DNA of 64,000 bases from Glutamicibacter arilaitensis Re117 (GTDB taxonomy: Bacteria > Actinomycetota > Actinomycetes > Actinomycetales > Micrococcaceae). The position numbers and the translations under genes are program-made. The stretch spans positions 496,001 to 560,000 of the forward strand of contig NC_014550.1 of NCBI RefSeq assembly GCF_000197735.1. Direction: 5' to 3'. Shown here one piece after another: positions 37,108 through 47,078 of this stretch. The number at the start of each line of letters is the position of its first letter. Within the stretch, counting starts at the first letter, position 1. The notes below the pieces were generated by a model. That model was not told the origin of the DNA and did no database searches. It saw only the letters and a list, made by a program, of their open reading frames with translations.

Positions 37108-37127
37108 TTTGTGAGAGCGCTCACAAA
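37108..37127. promoter_or_regulatory. LacI-type operator 1 (TTTGTGAGAGCGCTCACAAA)
   Basis: A perfect 20-bp palindrome with the central GAGCGCTC typical of LacI/GalR and CebR sites. Lies 140 bases before the start of the binding-protein gene. The LacI-type gene at the end of the operon is the likely regulator. Confidence 0.85.
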
Positions 37128-37196
37128 ATGTTTGGCAGAGTCGCTTTCATCGTTTCAGGCATCCAGGAAATCGCAGGGATTTTCTTTTTTGTCGTA

Positions 37197-37216
37197 TTTT
37201 GAGAGCGCTCTCAAAA
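37197..37216. promoter_or_regulatory. LacI-type operator 2 (TTTTGAGAGCGCTCTCAAAA)
   Basis: Second perfect 20-bp palindrome sharing the AGAGCGCTCT core with operator 1; centres are 89 bases apart, about 8.5 helical turns, which could allow looping. About 50 bases upstream of the binding-protein start. Confidence 0.85.
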
Positions 37217-37266
37217 CTAGTTGGCGCTCGCCCGCTCGCACGATTCATATCCGAAATGGAGTCACC

Positions 37267-38594
37267 GTGAAACCCTCACGCAAATCCCCGCTGGCACTGG
37301 CTGCGGTCGTTGCCGGAAGCATCGCATTGGCAGCAACCGGCTGCGCAGCCGACGCAAGCAAGGAAGCCCAGCCGGCCTCGGCCGATAACCCGGTCACCCT
37401 GACCGTGACCACCTTCGGCACCCAGGGACTGGACCCGCTGTACGAAAAGTACGAGAAGGAAACCCCGGAATCACCATCGAAGCCACCAACATCGACACCG
37501 GCGGTAATGCACTGACCGACTGGAAGACCAAGCAGGCCGCCGGGGCCGGCTTGCCGGATGTCCAGGCCGTGGAAGAAGGCTGGCTGGGCCAGGTGATGAC
37601 GGTTTCCGATTCCTTTGCCGATCTGCGTGAATACGGAGCTGATGAGGTTTCCGGCGACTGGGTTGACTGGAAGGTCAAGCAAGCCACCGATCCAGATGGC
37701 CGCATCATCGGCTACGGAACAGACATCGGCCCCATGGGCATCTGCTACAACGCCAAGCTCTTCAAGGACGCTGGGATGCCAAGCGAGCGCGAAGAAGTCG
37801 CCGAGCTGCTCGGCGGCGAAGATGCAACCTGGGAAGACTTCTTCAAGGCAGGCGAAGAGTACGCGAAGAAGTCAGGCAAGGCCTTCTACGACCAGTCCGG
37901 TTTCGTCTGGAACGCCATGGTCAATCAGCTCGAGGAGGGCTACTACAAGGCTGATGGAACCCTGAACATCGAGGGCAACACCGAGCTGCGCGAGCGCTGG
38001 GACCTGCTCTCCGATGCCGCGTCCAAGGGCTTGTCTGCCAACCAGACCCAGTGGGATTGGGGCAAGGGCCAGGCCTTCGTTGACGGCTCCTTCGCTGTCA
38101 TGCCTTGCCCCGGATGGATGCTGGGCAACGTCAAGGGCAAAGTTGTCAGTGCCGGCGGGGACTCCAGCGCAGGCTGGGACTTCGCCGACGTCTTCCCGGG
38201 CGGCCCGGCCAACTGGGGCGGCTCGTTCCTGACCGTTCCGACTACCTCGGAGCACCCGGCCGAGGCAGCCAAGCTGGCCCAGTACCTGACCACTGCCAGC
38301 TCGCAGGCCACCGCTTTCGAGCAGGCCGGCGCCTTCCCTTCGAATCTGGAAGCGCAGAAGTCCGATGCGGTGACCGGCGCGAACGAGATGAGCGAATTCT
38401 TCAATAGCGCCCCGGTGGGCGAAATCCTGGGCAACCGCGCCGACGGCGTCCAGGCCCAGTACAAGGGCCCGCAGGATTCGGTCATCCAGGAGCAGGTCTT
38501 CGGCCCGGCAATCAAGGCAATCGACGCTGGCAGCGACAGCGAGACCGCCTGGAACAAGGCCCTCTCCACCCTGCAGGAACTGGAAATCAAGTAA
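37267..38594 (+). pseudogene. Sugar ABC transporter substrate-binding lipoprotein, frameshifted near residue 65
   Basis: About 443 codons after repair. A GTG at 37267 with GGAG upstream starts a lipoprotein signal (MKPSRKSPLALAAVVAGSIALAATGC, Cys about 26). The first frame ends as ...YEKYEKETPESPSK then stops at 37515; from about 37467 the next frame reads GITIEATNIDTGGNALTDWK and continues to the end at 38594. One base is missing in the AAACCCC run 37460-37466; an added A gives the usual KENPGI. It is the receptor for an oligosaccharide, probably cellobiose or another beta-glucoside, and leads the operon with two permeases and a GH1 enzyme. Confidence 0.88.
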
Positions 38595-38690
38595 TCCCGT
38601 AGCCCGCTTCAATTCCAGGCAAGGGCCGCGGCACGCAACGAGGTTGCGGCCCATGCCTGGACAGCTACTGCAGCAGGAAAGATGCCACTG

Positions 38691-39854
38691 ATGAGCACCA
38701 CAACACACGATGCCCCGGAACAAGACCGGGACGCCAGCGCGCCCAGTCCGCAGCCCCAGCGTTGGAACAAGGGGAACAATGCTCCGGCCGGGGCTAAGCC
38801 GGCCGAGACCAGGGACGAGCGCAAGACGCGCCGCCGGCACCTTCGCGGGCGGTGGGATTTCAAGTACTCCCCATATCTCTACATCTCGCCTTTCTTCATC
38901 CTCTTCGGCCTGGTGGGCCTGTTCCCCCTGATCTACACGTTCGTCGTCTCGATCAATGACTGGGATCTGCTCGGCGGAGCAGGAGCCTGGATCGGCCTGG
39001 AAAACTACAAAGCCGAACTGACCTCTCCGCTGTTCTGGAATTCCCTGTTCAACACCTACAGCATCTTCCTGCTTTCGGCCATCCCGCAATTGGTGATCGC
39101 GACGTTCATCGCGGCCATGCTGGACCAGAACATCCGCGCCAAGACCTTCTGGCGCATGAGCGTGCTGGTTCCCTACGTGGTCACGCCGGTGGCCGTCACA
39201 CTGATTTTCTCCTCGGCATTCGACGAGCAATATGGCGTGCTGAACAACCTGCTGGCCGCCGTGAATATCGACCCGATCGCGTGGAAGACCGAGGTCTTCC
39301 CGTCGCATATGGCTATTGCGACCATGGTGAACTGGCGCTGGACCGGCTACAACGCGCTGATCCTGCTGGCAGCCATGCAGGCGGTGCCACGCGAACTGCA
39401 TGAATCGGCGGCCATCGACGGAGCCGGCGTGATCCGCCGCTTCTTCTCGATTACCTTGCCCAGCATCCGCCCCACGATGATCTTCGTGATCATCACTGCC
39501 ACCATCGGCGGCCTGCAGATCTTCACCGAACCCAAGCTGTTCAACCCCAGCAGCTCGGTTCCAGGCGGCCCGGACCGCCAGTACCAGACCACGGTGCTCT
39601 ACCTCTGGGACCTAGCATTCAATCGCGGGGACTTCGGACGCGCTTCGGCCGTGGCCTGGATCCTCTTCCTGATCATCATCGTGATCGGCGTGATCAATTT
39701 CCTGATCTCCGGATCCATCGCTTCGTCGGCCGACAAGAAGTGCGCCGGCAGCACTGGCAGAACCCGAGCAGCACGTCGGGCAGCTGCCCGAGCCGAAGCC
39801 AAAGCAGCAAAGCCGGCCAACGGAACGCAGAGCGGAAGTGCAGCAAATGAGTAA
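38691..39854 (+). CDS. Sugar ABC transporter permease (MalF/CebF-like)
   Basis: 387 residues. A long charged cytoplasmic N-terminus (about 60 residues), then six membrane spans with the ATPase-docking loop ELHESAAIDGAGVIRRFFSITLPSI (EAA motif). An alanine-rich charged tail (about 35 residues) follows the last span. The ATG at 38691 sits 9 bases after AGGAAAG and was preferred to ATG 38682. Its last codons overlap the next permease. The operon encodes no ATPase; a shared MsiK-type ATPase elsewhere would be expected. Confidence 0.9.
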   Translation: MSTTTHDAPEQDRDASAPSPQPQRWNKGNNAPAGAKPAETRDERKTRRRHLRGRWDFKYSPYLYISPFFILFGLVGLFPLIYTFVVSINDWDLLGGAGAWIGLENYKAELTSPLFWNSLFNTYSIFLLSAIPQLVIATFIAAMLDQNIRAKTFWRMSVLVPYVVTPVAVTLIFSSAFDEQYGVLNNLLAAVNIDPIAWKTEVFPSHMAIATMVNWRWTGYNALILLAAMQAVPRELHESAAIDGAGVIRRFFSITLPSIRPTMIFVIITATIGGLQIFTEPKLFNPSSSVPGGPDRQYQTTVLYLWDLAFNRGDFGRASAVAWILFLIIIVIGVINFLISGSIASSADKKCAGSTGRTRAARRAAARAEAKAAKPANGTQSGSAANE

Positions 39855-40734
39855 TGCAACAGTGGAACGCCCGGCGCGCCAGGTCCGTGCGCCCCAGCGC
39901 CGCGGCAAGAACTTCTCCATGGACCGCCGTCCTGGCTTCCTCACCTACGGAATCCTGCTGGCCTTCCTCATCGGCAGCACCTACCCGCTGTGGTACTCGT
40001 TCGTCATCGGTTCCTCCACCGGTGCGGTGTTCGCCTCGGCGTACCCGCCGCTGCTGCCAGGCGGCCAGTTCTGGACCAATGTCGCCGAGGTCCTGGACTC
40101 CGTCGATTTCTGGGCGGCCCTGGGCAACAGCATCATCGTCTCCTCGGTGATCACCTTCTCGGTGGTTTCCTTCTCCACCCTGGCAGGCTACGCGTTCGCC
40201 AAATTGCGCTTCCGCGGACGCCAGGGGCTGCTGGTCTTCGTGATCGCGACCTTGGCCGTGCCCACCCAGCTGGGCATCATCCCGATGTTCATGATGATGA
40301 AGCAATTCGGCTGGACCGGTTCGCTGGGAGCCATCATCATCCCGACCCTGGTCACTGCCTTCGGCGTATTCTTCATGCGCCAATACTTGGTGGAGAACAT
40401 CCCCGACGAGCTGATTGAAGCGGCGCGAGTGGATGGAGCCTCCATGATCGGAACCTTCTGGCATGTCGGGGTTCCAGCGGCTCGCCCGGCGATGGCGATC
40501 CTGTCGCTGTTCACCTTCATGACCGCCTGGACCGACTACCTGTGGCCCATGCTGGTGGCACCGCAGAACCCAACCTTGCAGGTGGCGTTGAGCCAACTGC
40601 AGTCTGCCCGATACGTTGACTACACCATCGTGATGACCGGGGCCCTGCTGGCCACGATCCCGCTGCTGGTGCTCTTCATACTTGCAGGCAAACAACTTGT
40701 ATCCGGAATTATGGCAGGAGCTGTAAAGGGCTAA
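39847..40734 (+). CDS. Sugar ABC transporter permease (MalG/CebG-like)
   Basis: 295 residues, six membrane spans, with the EAA loop DELIEAARVDGASMIGTFWHVGVP. Together with the preceding permease it forms the membrane channel. The ATG lies inside the end of the previous gene and the stop TAA overlaps the beta-glucosidase ATG, so the cluster is translationally coupled. Confidence 0.92.
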   Translation: MSNATVERPARQVRAPQRRGKNFSMDRRPGFLTYGILLAFLIGSTYPLWYSFVIGSSTGAVFASAYPPLLPGGQFWTNVAEVLDSVDFWAALGNSIIVSSVITFSVVSFSTLAGYAFAKLRFRGRQGLLVFVIATLAVPTQLGIIPMFMMMKQFGWTGSLGAIIIPTLVTAFGVFFMRQYLVENIPDELIEAARVDGASMIGTFWHVGVPAARPAMAILSLFTFMTAWTDYLWPMLVAPQNPTLQVALSQLQSARYVDYTIVMTGALLATIPLLVLFILAGKQLVSGIMAGAVKG

Positions 40735-42152
40735 TGATGAACCACCTATCCCAAAAATTCGCGTGGCCTAAGGAATTCTTGTGGGGCTCGGCTACGGCTG
40801 CGGCCCAAATTGAAGGCGCTGGCCATTCCTACGGCAAGGAAGATTCGGTCTGGGACGCCTTCGCCCGCAAGGAAGGGGCCATCGCAGGAGGTGAGAACCT
40901 CGAAGTCGCAGTGGACCACTACCACCGCTACCGCGACGATGTGCAGCTCATGCGCGAACTGGGCCTGGATTCCTACCGGTTCTCCACCAGCTGGGCTCGC
41001 GTGGTCCCCGGGGGCCGCAACGTCAATCCCGAAGGCCTGGATTTCTACTCGCGACTTGTCGATGAACTGCTGGAAAATGGCATCCTGCCATGGCTGACCC
41101 TGTACCACTGGGATCTGCCCCAGGCGCTGGAAGAGCACGGCGGGTGGACCAATCGCGAAACCTCGTACAAGTTCGTGGAATACGCAGAGGCAGTCTATGA
41201 AAAGCTTGGCGACCGGGTGAAGCACTGGACCACCTTCAACGAACCGCTATGCTCCTCGCTGATCGGCTACGCCGCCGGCGAGCACGCCCCGGGACGCCAA
41301 GAACCTGAAGCGGCGCTGGCAGCGGTGCACCACCAGCATCTGGCCCATGGACTGGCCACCAGCCGCCTGCGCGAATTGGGTGCCGAGCAAATCGGCATCA
41401 CCTTGAACCTGACCAATGCGGTCCCGAACGACCCAACTGATCCGGTGGACTTGGAAGCAGCGCGCCGCATCGACGCACTGTGGAACCGCATGTATCTGGA
41501 CCCGATCCTGCGCGGATCCTACCCCGAAGATTTGCTCGAGGACGTCAAGGGACTGGGACTGGCAGAAGTCATCGAACCCGGTGACCTGGAAATCATTGCC
41601 CAGCCCATCGATTTCTTGGGCGTGAACCACTACCACGACGACAACGTCTCGGGCCATCCGCTGCCCGCAGGCCAGCCAGAAGCCGTAGTGCCTACCGATT
41701 CGCCGAAGTCTTCACCATTTGTCGGCAGCGAGTACGTGACCTTCCCAGCCCGCGATTTGCCTCGCACGGCGATGGGGTGGGAAGTGAATCCGGAAGGGTT
41801 GCGGGTGCTGCTGAACCGGCTGAACCAGGACTACGGCAATATCCCATCGCTGTACATCACGGAGAATGGGGCTTCCTACACCGATACGGTCACGGAAGAA
41901 GGAACCGCCGAGGATACCGAGCGTGAAGAGTACATCCTCAATCACCTGGACGCCGTGGCTCGCGCGATGCAAGACGGAGTGGATATCCGCGGCTACTTCG
42001 TCTGGTCATTGCTGGATAACTTCGAGTGGGCTTGGGGATACGCCAAACGCTTTGGCATAATCCACGTCGACTACCAGAGCCAGGTGCGAACTATTAAGAA
42101 TAGTGGCCGGACCTACGCAGGGTTGATTGCTGCAAATCGTACAATGGCATAA
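40734..42152 (+). CDS. GH1 family beta-glucosidase
   Basis: 472 residues, typical GH1 length. It should cleave cellobiose or other beta-glucosides delivered by the linked transporter, in the cytoplasm (no signal peptide). The acid/base Glu is in WTTFNEPLCSS, the nucleophile Glu in LYITENGASY, and the glycone-binding WSLLDNFEWAWGY is near the C-terminus. Start is either of two adjacent ATGs (40734, 40737), the first overlapping the permease stop. Confidence 0.96.
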   Translation: MMNHLSQKFAWPKEFLWGSATAAAQIEGAGHSYGKEDSVWDAFARKEGAIAGGENLEVAVDHYHRYRDDVQLMRELGLDSYRFSTSWARVVPGGRNVNPEGLDFYSRLVDELLENGILPWLTLYHWDLPQALEEHGGWTNRETSYKFVEYAEAVYEKLGDRVKHWTTFNEPLCSSLIGYAAGEHAPGRQEPEAALAAVHHQHLAHGLATSRLRELGAEQIGITLNLTNAVPNDPTDPVDLEAARRIDALWNRMYLDPILRGSYPEDLLEDVKGLGLAEVIEPGDLEIIAQPIDFLGVNHYHDDNVSGHPLPAGQPEAVVPTDSPKSSPFVGSEYVTFPARDLPRTAMGWEVNPEGLRVLLNRLNQDYGNIPSLYITENGASYTDTVTEEGTAEDTEREEYILNHLDAVARAMQDGVDIRGYFVWSLLDNFEWAWGYAKRFGIIHVDYQSQVRTIKNSGRTYAGLIAANRTMA

Positions 42153-42165
42153 CATCTGGACCTTG

Positions 42166-42199
42166 ATGGTCCGCGGCTGCTTCTGGTGCCGCGGGCCAT
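42166..42199 (+). terminator. Hairpin between the beta-glucosidase and LacI genes
   Basis: A 12-bp stem (ATGGTCCGCGGC / GCCGCGGGCCAT, one G-T pair) with a 10-base loop and no T tract. It may weaken read-through into the regulator gene rather than fully stop it. Confidence 0.45.
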
Positions 42200-42246
42200 C
42201 ATCGTGTTCCACCGGCGGATTACTACAAGACACTTGGGCATAGATC

Positions 42247-43266
42247 ATGAGCATGCACGACGCGCGGAATCCAAAACCAACCCTCGAATTGGTGGCAGAA
42301 CATGCCGGCGTTTCCCGGGCCACGGTATCGCGCGTAGTAAACGGGTCAGACCGGGTGAAGCCAGCAGCTCGCGCGGCAGTCGAATTGGCCATTCGCGAGC
42401 TGAACTATGTGCCTAACCGTGCTGCCCGCTCCCTGGCCCAGGGCAGGACCAATTCCATTGCCCTGGTGATTCCGGAAAATACTGCGAAATTCTTCGCCGA
42501 CCCGTACTTTGCCAAGGTCGTGCAGGGAGCGGCGCAGTACTTGGCCGATACGGAATTCATGCTCACGCTGCTGCTGTCCACCGAAGCGGATCCGGTGAAA
42601 ACCACCAGGTACCTGCAAGGCAGCAATGTCGATGGCGCCTTGGTGCTCTCGCACCACGCAGATGACCGTTCCTATGCCGACCTGGGCTCTGTGCTGCCCA
42701 TGGTGTACGGCGGGCGAACGATGAGCACCGATCAAAAGGATATCTACGTAGTAGATGTCGATAACGTTGCCGCCGCACGGCAGGCGACCGAGGTCATCAT
42801 CGATCGCGGACGCACCAAGCTGGCAATTATTGCAGGACCTCAGAATATGGGTGCCGGGCTCGACCGCTTGATTGGATTCAAGCAGGCAGTTGAAGAGGCC
42901 GGGCTGGAACCTGTCGCCATTGAAATTGGCGACTTCACTCCGGCCAGCGGGCGGCGGATCATGCGGCAATTGCTGGATGCGGACGTTCGCGTGGATGGGC
43001 TATTTGCCGCCAGCGCGCAGATGGGCTTTGGCGCCCTGCAAGCGCTCGGGGAGGCTGGGATGAAAGTTCCAGAAGATATTTCGGTAACGTCGGTTGACGA
43101 TGATTCCTTCGCACGAAATTCCACGCCGCCGTTGACAACCATCGCTCAGAATCCAGAACGCCAGGGTGAAATCATGGCGGAGCTATTGATCAAGCGCATC
43201 AACGGAGAACAGGTTCCTGCATGGAGCATCGTCGATACCCGTTTGGTGCTGCGAGCTTCCCACTGA
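42247..43266 (+). CDS. LacI-family transcriptional regulator (CebR-like)
   Basis: 339 residues. N-terminal HTH and hinge: TLELVAEHAGVSRATVSRVVNGSDRVKPAARAAVELAI, then LNYVPNRAARSLAQGRTNSIALVIP; the rest is a periplasmic-binding-like effector domain with SVDDDSFARNSTPPLTTIAQN at the end. It probably binds the two GAGCGCTC palindromes before the operon and is released by cellobiose or a related sugar. In Streptomyces cebR lies upstream of cebEFG; here the regulator closes the operon. Confidence 0.92.
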   Translation: MSMHDARNPKPTLELVAEHAGVSRATVSRVVNGSDRVKPAARAAVELAIRELNYVPNRAARSLAQGRTNSIALVIPENTAKFFADPYFAKVVQGAAQYLADTEFMLTLLLSTEADPVKTTRYLQGSNVDGALVLSHHADDRSYADLGSVLPMVYGGRTMSTDQKDIYVVDVDNVAAARQATEVIIDRGRTKLAIIAGPQNMGAGLDRLIGFKQAVEEAGLEPVAIEIGDFTPASGRRIMRQLLDADVRVDGLFAASAQMGFGALQALGEAGMKVPEDISVTSVDDDSFARNSTPPLTTIAQNPERQGEIMAELLIKRINGEQVPAWSIVDTRLVLRASH

Positions 43267-43309
43267 TCCACGTGATGGCCAGCGCGGGTCCTGGCCTGTA
43301 GTTAACAAA

Positions 43310-43337
43310 AAATTCCCACTCAGTTGAGTGGGAATTT
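43310..43337 (-). terminator. Terminator of tRNA-Arg copy 1
   Basis: Perfect 13-bp stem AAATTCCCACTCA / TGAGTGGGAATTT with T/A-rich flanks, just past the tRNA 3' end and also placed to end the convergent LacI transcript. Confidence 0.85.
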
Positions 43338-43344
43338 CAATTTG

Positions 43345-43418
<74 letters not shown>

Positions 43419-43596
43419 ATATTCATTTGTTTGCCGCCTTGACGACTTGAATAACTTTACACGAGTTTTTCGTGGAGGAAAAACCAAAGTCGCTAAAAGT
43501 GCCATGATTCACAAAATTGCTAGTCGTCTCCGGGTTTCGAAGGGCAACGGTGGCTGATTAATCGTGCAGTATCGCTTGGTAGAGATTGTGGTCTTG

Positions 43597-44097
43597 CTAG
43601 CGGCCGTTGATCTTCAGATAGTTGGGCGCCATGCCGATTTGGGCGAAGCCGTTCTTTTCCAGAACGCGTTGCGAGCCGTAATTGTGCAGCAGTGTGCTGG
43701 CTTCCATTCGATGCAGCCCTAAATCGTTGCGGGCCATGGAGAGCAATGCAACCACAGCCTGGGAAGCCAGGCCTTGTCCGCAGTGCTCCTTCTCGATCCA
43801 GTATCCGAGGCTGGCGCTTTGAAAAGCTCCGTGTACCACCGAGGTGATATTGAACCGGCCGATGAGCTCATCCTGATCGAAAAGGCCGAAGGGATAGGCC
43901 AGCCCGCTTTGCCGCGCACTCGCGGACGCTGCGAGATTTGCCGCCTGCCATTGTTCGGTAAAGAACTCTTCGGGGTGTGCCGGTTACCACTGTTCCAGGT
44001 GTGTGCGATTGCGCGTGTAGGAGCCGGTAACCTGTTTTGCGTCGGAGACTTCCAGGAGGCGCAGCCTGAGCTGATCCGGTAAGGCAATCTGCGGCAT
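43597..44097 (-). pseudogene. RimJ/RimL-like GNAT acetyltransferase, broken by an in-frame TAA
   Basis: About 166 codons. ATG 44097 (AAGGAA upstream) starts MPQIALPDQLRLRLLEVSDAK; after HLEQW a TAA at 43984-43986 stops translation, but the same frame continues uninterrupted PAHPEEFFTEQW... through LGYWIEKEHCGQGLASQAV, the acetyl-CoA binding motif, and LLHNYGSQRVLEKNGFAQIG to a natural stop at 43597. A single substitution (for example GAA to TAA) explains it. Intact relatives acetylate ribosomal N-termini or antibiotics. It sits between the two tRNA-Arg copies. Confidence 0.88.
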
Positions 44098-44121
44098 TGG
44101 GGATTCCTTGTGGGGAAACAA

Positions 44122-44151
44122 AAAATTCCCACTCGACTGAGTGGGAATTTT
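44122..44151 (-). terminator. Terminator of tRNA-Arg copy 2
   Basis: Perfect 13-bp stem AAAATTCCCACTC / GAGTGGGAATTTT, loop GACT. It matches the copy 1 terminator in the stem but differs in the loop, showing that the duplicated unit includes tRNA and terminator. Confidence 0.85.
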
Positions 44152-44158
44152 GAATTGG

Positions 44159-44232
<74 letters not shown>

Positions 44233-44549
44233 ATATTCTGTTGTTTGACTCGTTCTCACGAACCTCGAATAACTATACAGCCGGTTTTCGCACTGTACAA
44301 CTCGACGGGCAAAGCTAGTGCTTAAAGATGAACAGAAGGTTATATGAAGCCATTGAAAGGGTACCGGTCTACGTGACCTTCATCACACATTTTCAATCAT
44401 TAATCGTGGTAGACCCCCGGAATTTCGGGAATTTCCCTCGCAGTGCCCTCCGAGTAATGCTTTCATGAGGTTTCGATCACACAGCAACAGCAGTGAGCGC
44501 ACCATAGCCTTGATTTATTGCAAGTTCAGCCCAATGGAGGGAATGGATA
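44233..44549. other. Intergenic region upstream of pckG
   Basis: 317 bases. It holds the promoter of tRNA-Arg copy 2 (minus) and of pckG (plus), with an AT-rich patch at 44380-44410. I could not assign a regulator site. GGAGGG at 44534-44539 is the pckG ribosome site. Confidence 0.5.
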
Positions 44550-46382
44550 ATGAGCACGAGCTCGGATCAAAACGTTATCAGCGCAGCACCTACTTCACAC
44601 GAGAAGTTGGCATCCTGGGTTGAGGAAGTTGCCGCACTGACGAAGCCGGATCGTGTTTATTGGGTTGATGGGTCAGCTGAAGAAAATGATCGCCTGACTG
44701 CCGAGCTGGTTGAAGCTGGCACTCTGGTCAAGCTGACCGACCCGAACTTCCCTAATTCCTACGCTGGTTTCTCGGATCCCAAGGACGTGGCCCGAGTTGA
44801 AGAGCGCACCTTCATCTGCTCCGAAAAGGAAGAAGATGCCGGCTTCACCAATAACTGGGAAGACCCAGTAAAGATGAAGTCCATGCTCAGCGGCTTGTTC
44901 GATGGCTCGATGCGCGGACGCACCATGTACGTCATCCCATTCGTTATGGGTCCACTGGATGCAGAGCAGCCAGCCTACGGCGTTGAAATCACCGACTCGG
45001 CCTACGTGGTCGCCTCGATGCGCATCATGGCCAAGATCGGCGATGAGGTTCTGCGCAAGATGGAAGCCGAGAAGGCTTTCTTCGTTCCTGCACTGCACTC
45101 GGTTGGTGCCCCGCTGGAACCAGGCCAGGAAGATGTTGCCTGGCCATGCAACGAAGACAAGTGGATCGTGCACTTCCCTGAAGAGCGCGCCATCATGTCC
45201 TACGGTTCGGGCTACGGCGGCAACGCGCTGCTGGGCAAGAAGTGCTACTCGCTGCGTATTGCCTCGGCGATGGCCCGCGATGAGGGCTGGCTGGCAGAGC
45301 ACATGCTCATCTTGAAGCTGATCAGCCCTGAGAACAAGGCTTACCACATCGCTGCTGCCTTCCCTTCGGCCTGCGGCAAGACCAACCTGGCACTGCTGGA
45401 TCCAACCATTGAAGGCTGGAAGACCGAGACCCTGGGCGATGACATCAACTGGATGCGCATCGGCAAGGATGGCGAGCTTCGTGGCGTTAACCCGGAGTAC
45501 GGCTTGTTCGGCGTGGCACCGGGCACCGGTTGGTCCACCAACCCGAACGCGATGCGCGCAATCACCAAGGGCAACAACATCTTCACCAACGTGGCGCTGA
45601 CCGATGAAGGCGGCGTCTGGTGGGAAGGCATGACCGACGAGGCTCCAGCGCACCTGATCGACTGGTTGGGCAACGACTGGACCCCGGAATCGGGCCGCGT
45701 GGCAGCGCACCCTAACTCGCGCTTCTGCACTCCGATCGACCAGGTCGACATGCTCTCCGCTGACTACTACTCGCCTAATGGCGTGAAGATCGATGCAATC
45801 CTGTTCGGTGGCCGCCGCAAGACCACCATCCCGCTGGTCACCGAGGCACGCAGCTGGACCAACGGCATCTTCATGGGCTCGACCCTGTCCTCGGAAACCA
45901 CGGCTGCTGCCGCGGGTGCCACCGGCCAGGTCCGCCGCGACCCAATGGCGATGCTGCCATTCATCGGCTACAACGCCGGCGACTACCTGAACCACTGGGA
46001 CAAGATCTCCGCAAAGCTCAACCCAGAGCAGATGCCAAAGATCTTCTTGGTCAACTGGTTCCGCCGCACTGCTGACGGTGGCTTCGCATGGCCAGGCTTC
46101 GGCGACAACTCGCGTGTGCTGAAGTGGGCTGTAGAGCGCATTGAAGGCACCGCGGACGCCAAGGAAACCGTCATCGGCAACGTGCCGACCGGTGATTCCC
46201 TGGATCTGACCGGCCTGGACGGTTTCACTGCAGCTGACGTTGAAGCAGCAGTAGCGGTCAACAAGGACGAATGGGCAACCGAGGTCGAAGGCATTGAAGA
46301 GTGGTACGCCAACTTCGGCGATGCGCTTCCAGCCTCGCTGCGCGCAGAGCTCGACGGCCTGAAGGCTCGACTGGGCGCCTAG
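44550..46382 (+). CDS. pckG: Phosphoenolpyruvate carboxykinase (GTP)
   Basis: 610 residues, full length for the GTP-dependent type of actinobacteria. It converts oxaloacetate and GTP to PEP, CO2 and GDP, the first committed gluconeogenic step. Landmarks: P-loop [13 protein letters not shown] (catalytic Cys, Lys), the GTP-binding region [25 protein letters not shown] and substrate region [13 protein letters not shown]. Monocistronic, followed by a perfect 40-base palindromic terminator. Confidence 0.98.
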   Translation: MSTSSDQNVISAAPTSHEKLASWVEEVAALTKPDRVYWVDGSAEENDRLTAELVEAGTLVKLTDPNFPNSYAGFSDPKDVARVEERTFICSEKEEDAGFTNNWEDPVKMKSMLSGLFDGSMRGRTMYVIPFVMGPLDAEQPAYGVEITDSAYVVASMRIMAKIGDEVLRKMEAEKAFFVPALHSVGAPLEPGQEDVAWPCNEDKWIVHFPEERAIMSYGSGYGGNALLGKKCYSLRIASAMARDEGWLAEHMLILKLISPENKAYHIAAAFPSACGKTNLALLDPTIEGWKTETLGDDINWMRIGKDGELRGVNPEYGLFGVAPGTGWSTNPNAMRAITKGNNIFTNVALTDEGGVWWEGMTDEAPAHLIDWLGNDWTPESGRVAAHPNSRFCTPIDQVDMLSADYYSPNGVKIDAILFGGRRKTTIPLVTEARSWTNGIFMGSTLSSETTAAAAGATGQVRRDPMAMLPFIGYNAGDYLNHWDKISAKLNPEQMPKIFLVNWFRRTADGGFAWPGFGDNSRVLKWAVERIEGTADAKETVIGNVPTGDSLDLTGLDGFTAADVEAAVAVNKDEWATEVEGIEEWYANFGDALPASLRAELDGLKARLGA

Positions 46383-46414
46383 TGAATTTGGATCTCTGAT
46401 AGATCCGCACATGG

Positions 46415-46454
46415 CAACGCCCCGGCAACTGGAATTCCAGTTGCCGGGGCGTTG
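46415..46454 (+). terminator. pckG terminator
   Basis: A perfect 40-base palindrome: CAACGCCCCGGCAACTGGAA followed by its exact reverse complement. No long T run follows, but its position 32 bases after the stop fits termination. Confidence 0.8.
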
Positions 46455-46550
46455 TCGTGTCATGGCGAAGAATGGTCACAATCTGGGTACAGTTTCCACA
46501 CGCCGGATCAAAGTGGGTGCAAAATCAACTATTTATGAAAAGATGACTCT

Positions 46551-47078
46551 ATGGTTTTGGCACGATTGATTCTCGGGCTGCTGTGCTTGTCGCCCATGAC
46601 TGGTTACGAGCTCAAGAAGCACTTTGACTCCTCTATTAACCACTTCTGGAATGCAGATAAGGCGCAGATCTACCGCACCTTGGCTCAGCTGGTGGACAAG
46701 GGCTACGCCACCGTGCGTACTGTTGCGCAGTCAAATTACCCGGACCGCCAAGAACACCACATCACTGAAGAAGGCCGTGCAGCCCTAGCGCAGTGGCTGT
46801 CTTCCGGTGCAGTTCAGTCGCCCGAGCGTGATCCCTTCATGGGGCAGGTGTTCTTTGCCGCGGAACTTGAACGCGACGAGATTCAGGACCTCCTTGCAGA
46901 GCGCCGCCAAGCCACACAGCTCATCCTTGATGACTATCTATCCCAGCGTGAAGGCATTGACATGCGTGCCGCCGCGGACCGGCGCAGCTTCCTCATGGCT
47001 GCCACTCTTGACCATGCAATCCGACAACAAGCCGCCGAGCTCGAATGGCTCGACGCGGTATTGGAGTACTTGCCATGA
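46551..47078 (+). CDS. PadR-family transcriptional regulator
   Basis: 175 residues. N-terminal winged helix ARLILGLLCLSPMTGYELKKHFDSSINHFWNADKAQIYRTLAQLVDKGYA and a C-terminal PadR helical dimerisation domain (vir AphA-like). It overlaps the next gene by 4 bases (ATGA), so regulator and hydrolase are co-expressed. No palindrome stands out in its upstream region. Confidence 0.9.
   Translation: MVLARLILGLLCLSPMTGYELKKHFDSSINHFWNADKAQIYRTLAQLVDKGYATVRTVAQSNYPDRQEHHITEEGRAALAQWLSSGAVQSPERDPFMGQVFFAAELERDEIQDLLAERRQATQLILDDYLSQREGIDMRAAADRRSFLMAATLDHAIRQQAAELEWLDAVLEYLP

Larger units (their letters stand above)
36940..37266. promoter_or_regulatory. Control region of the beta-glucoside operon
   Basis: 327 bases with no gene. 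The second half contains two palindromic operators (described separately) about 70 bases apart; the operon promoter must be here. The first 100 bases hold the end of the nuclease transcript. Confidence 0.7.

Noticed and set aside
44673..46463. 596-codon open frame on the minus strand opposite pckG
   Set aside because: It is antisense to a gene with clear PEPCK motifs; high-GC codon bias makes long antisense frames. No homology features seen.
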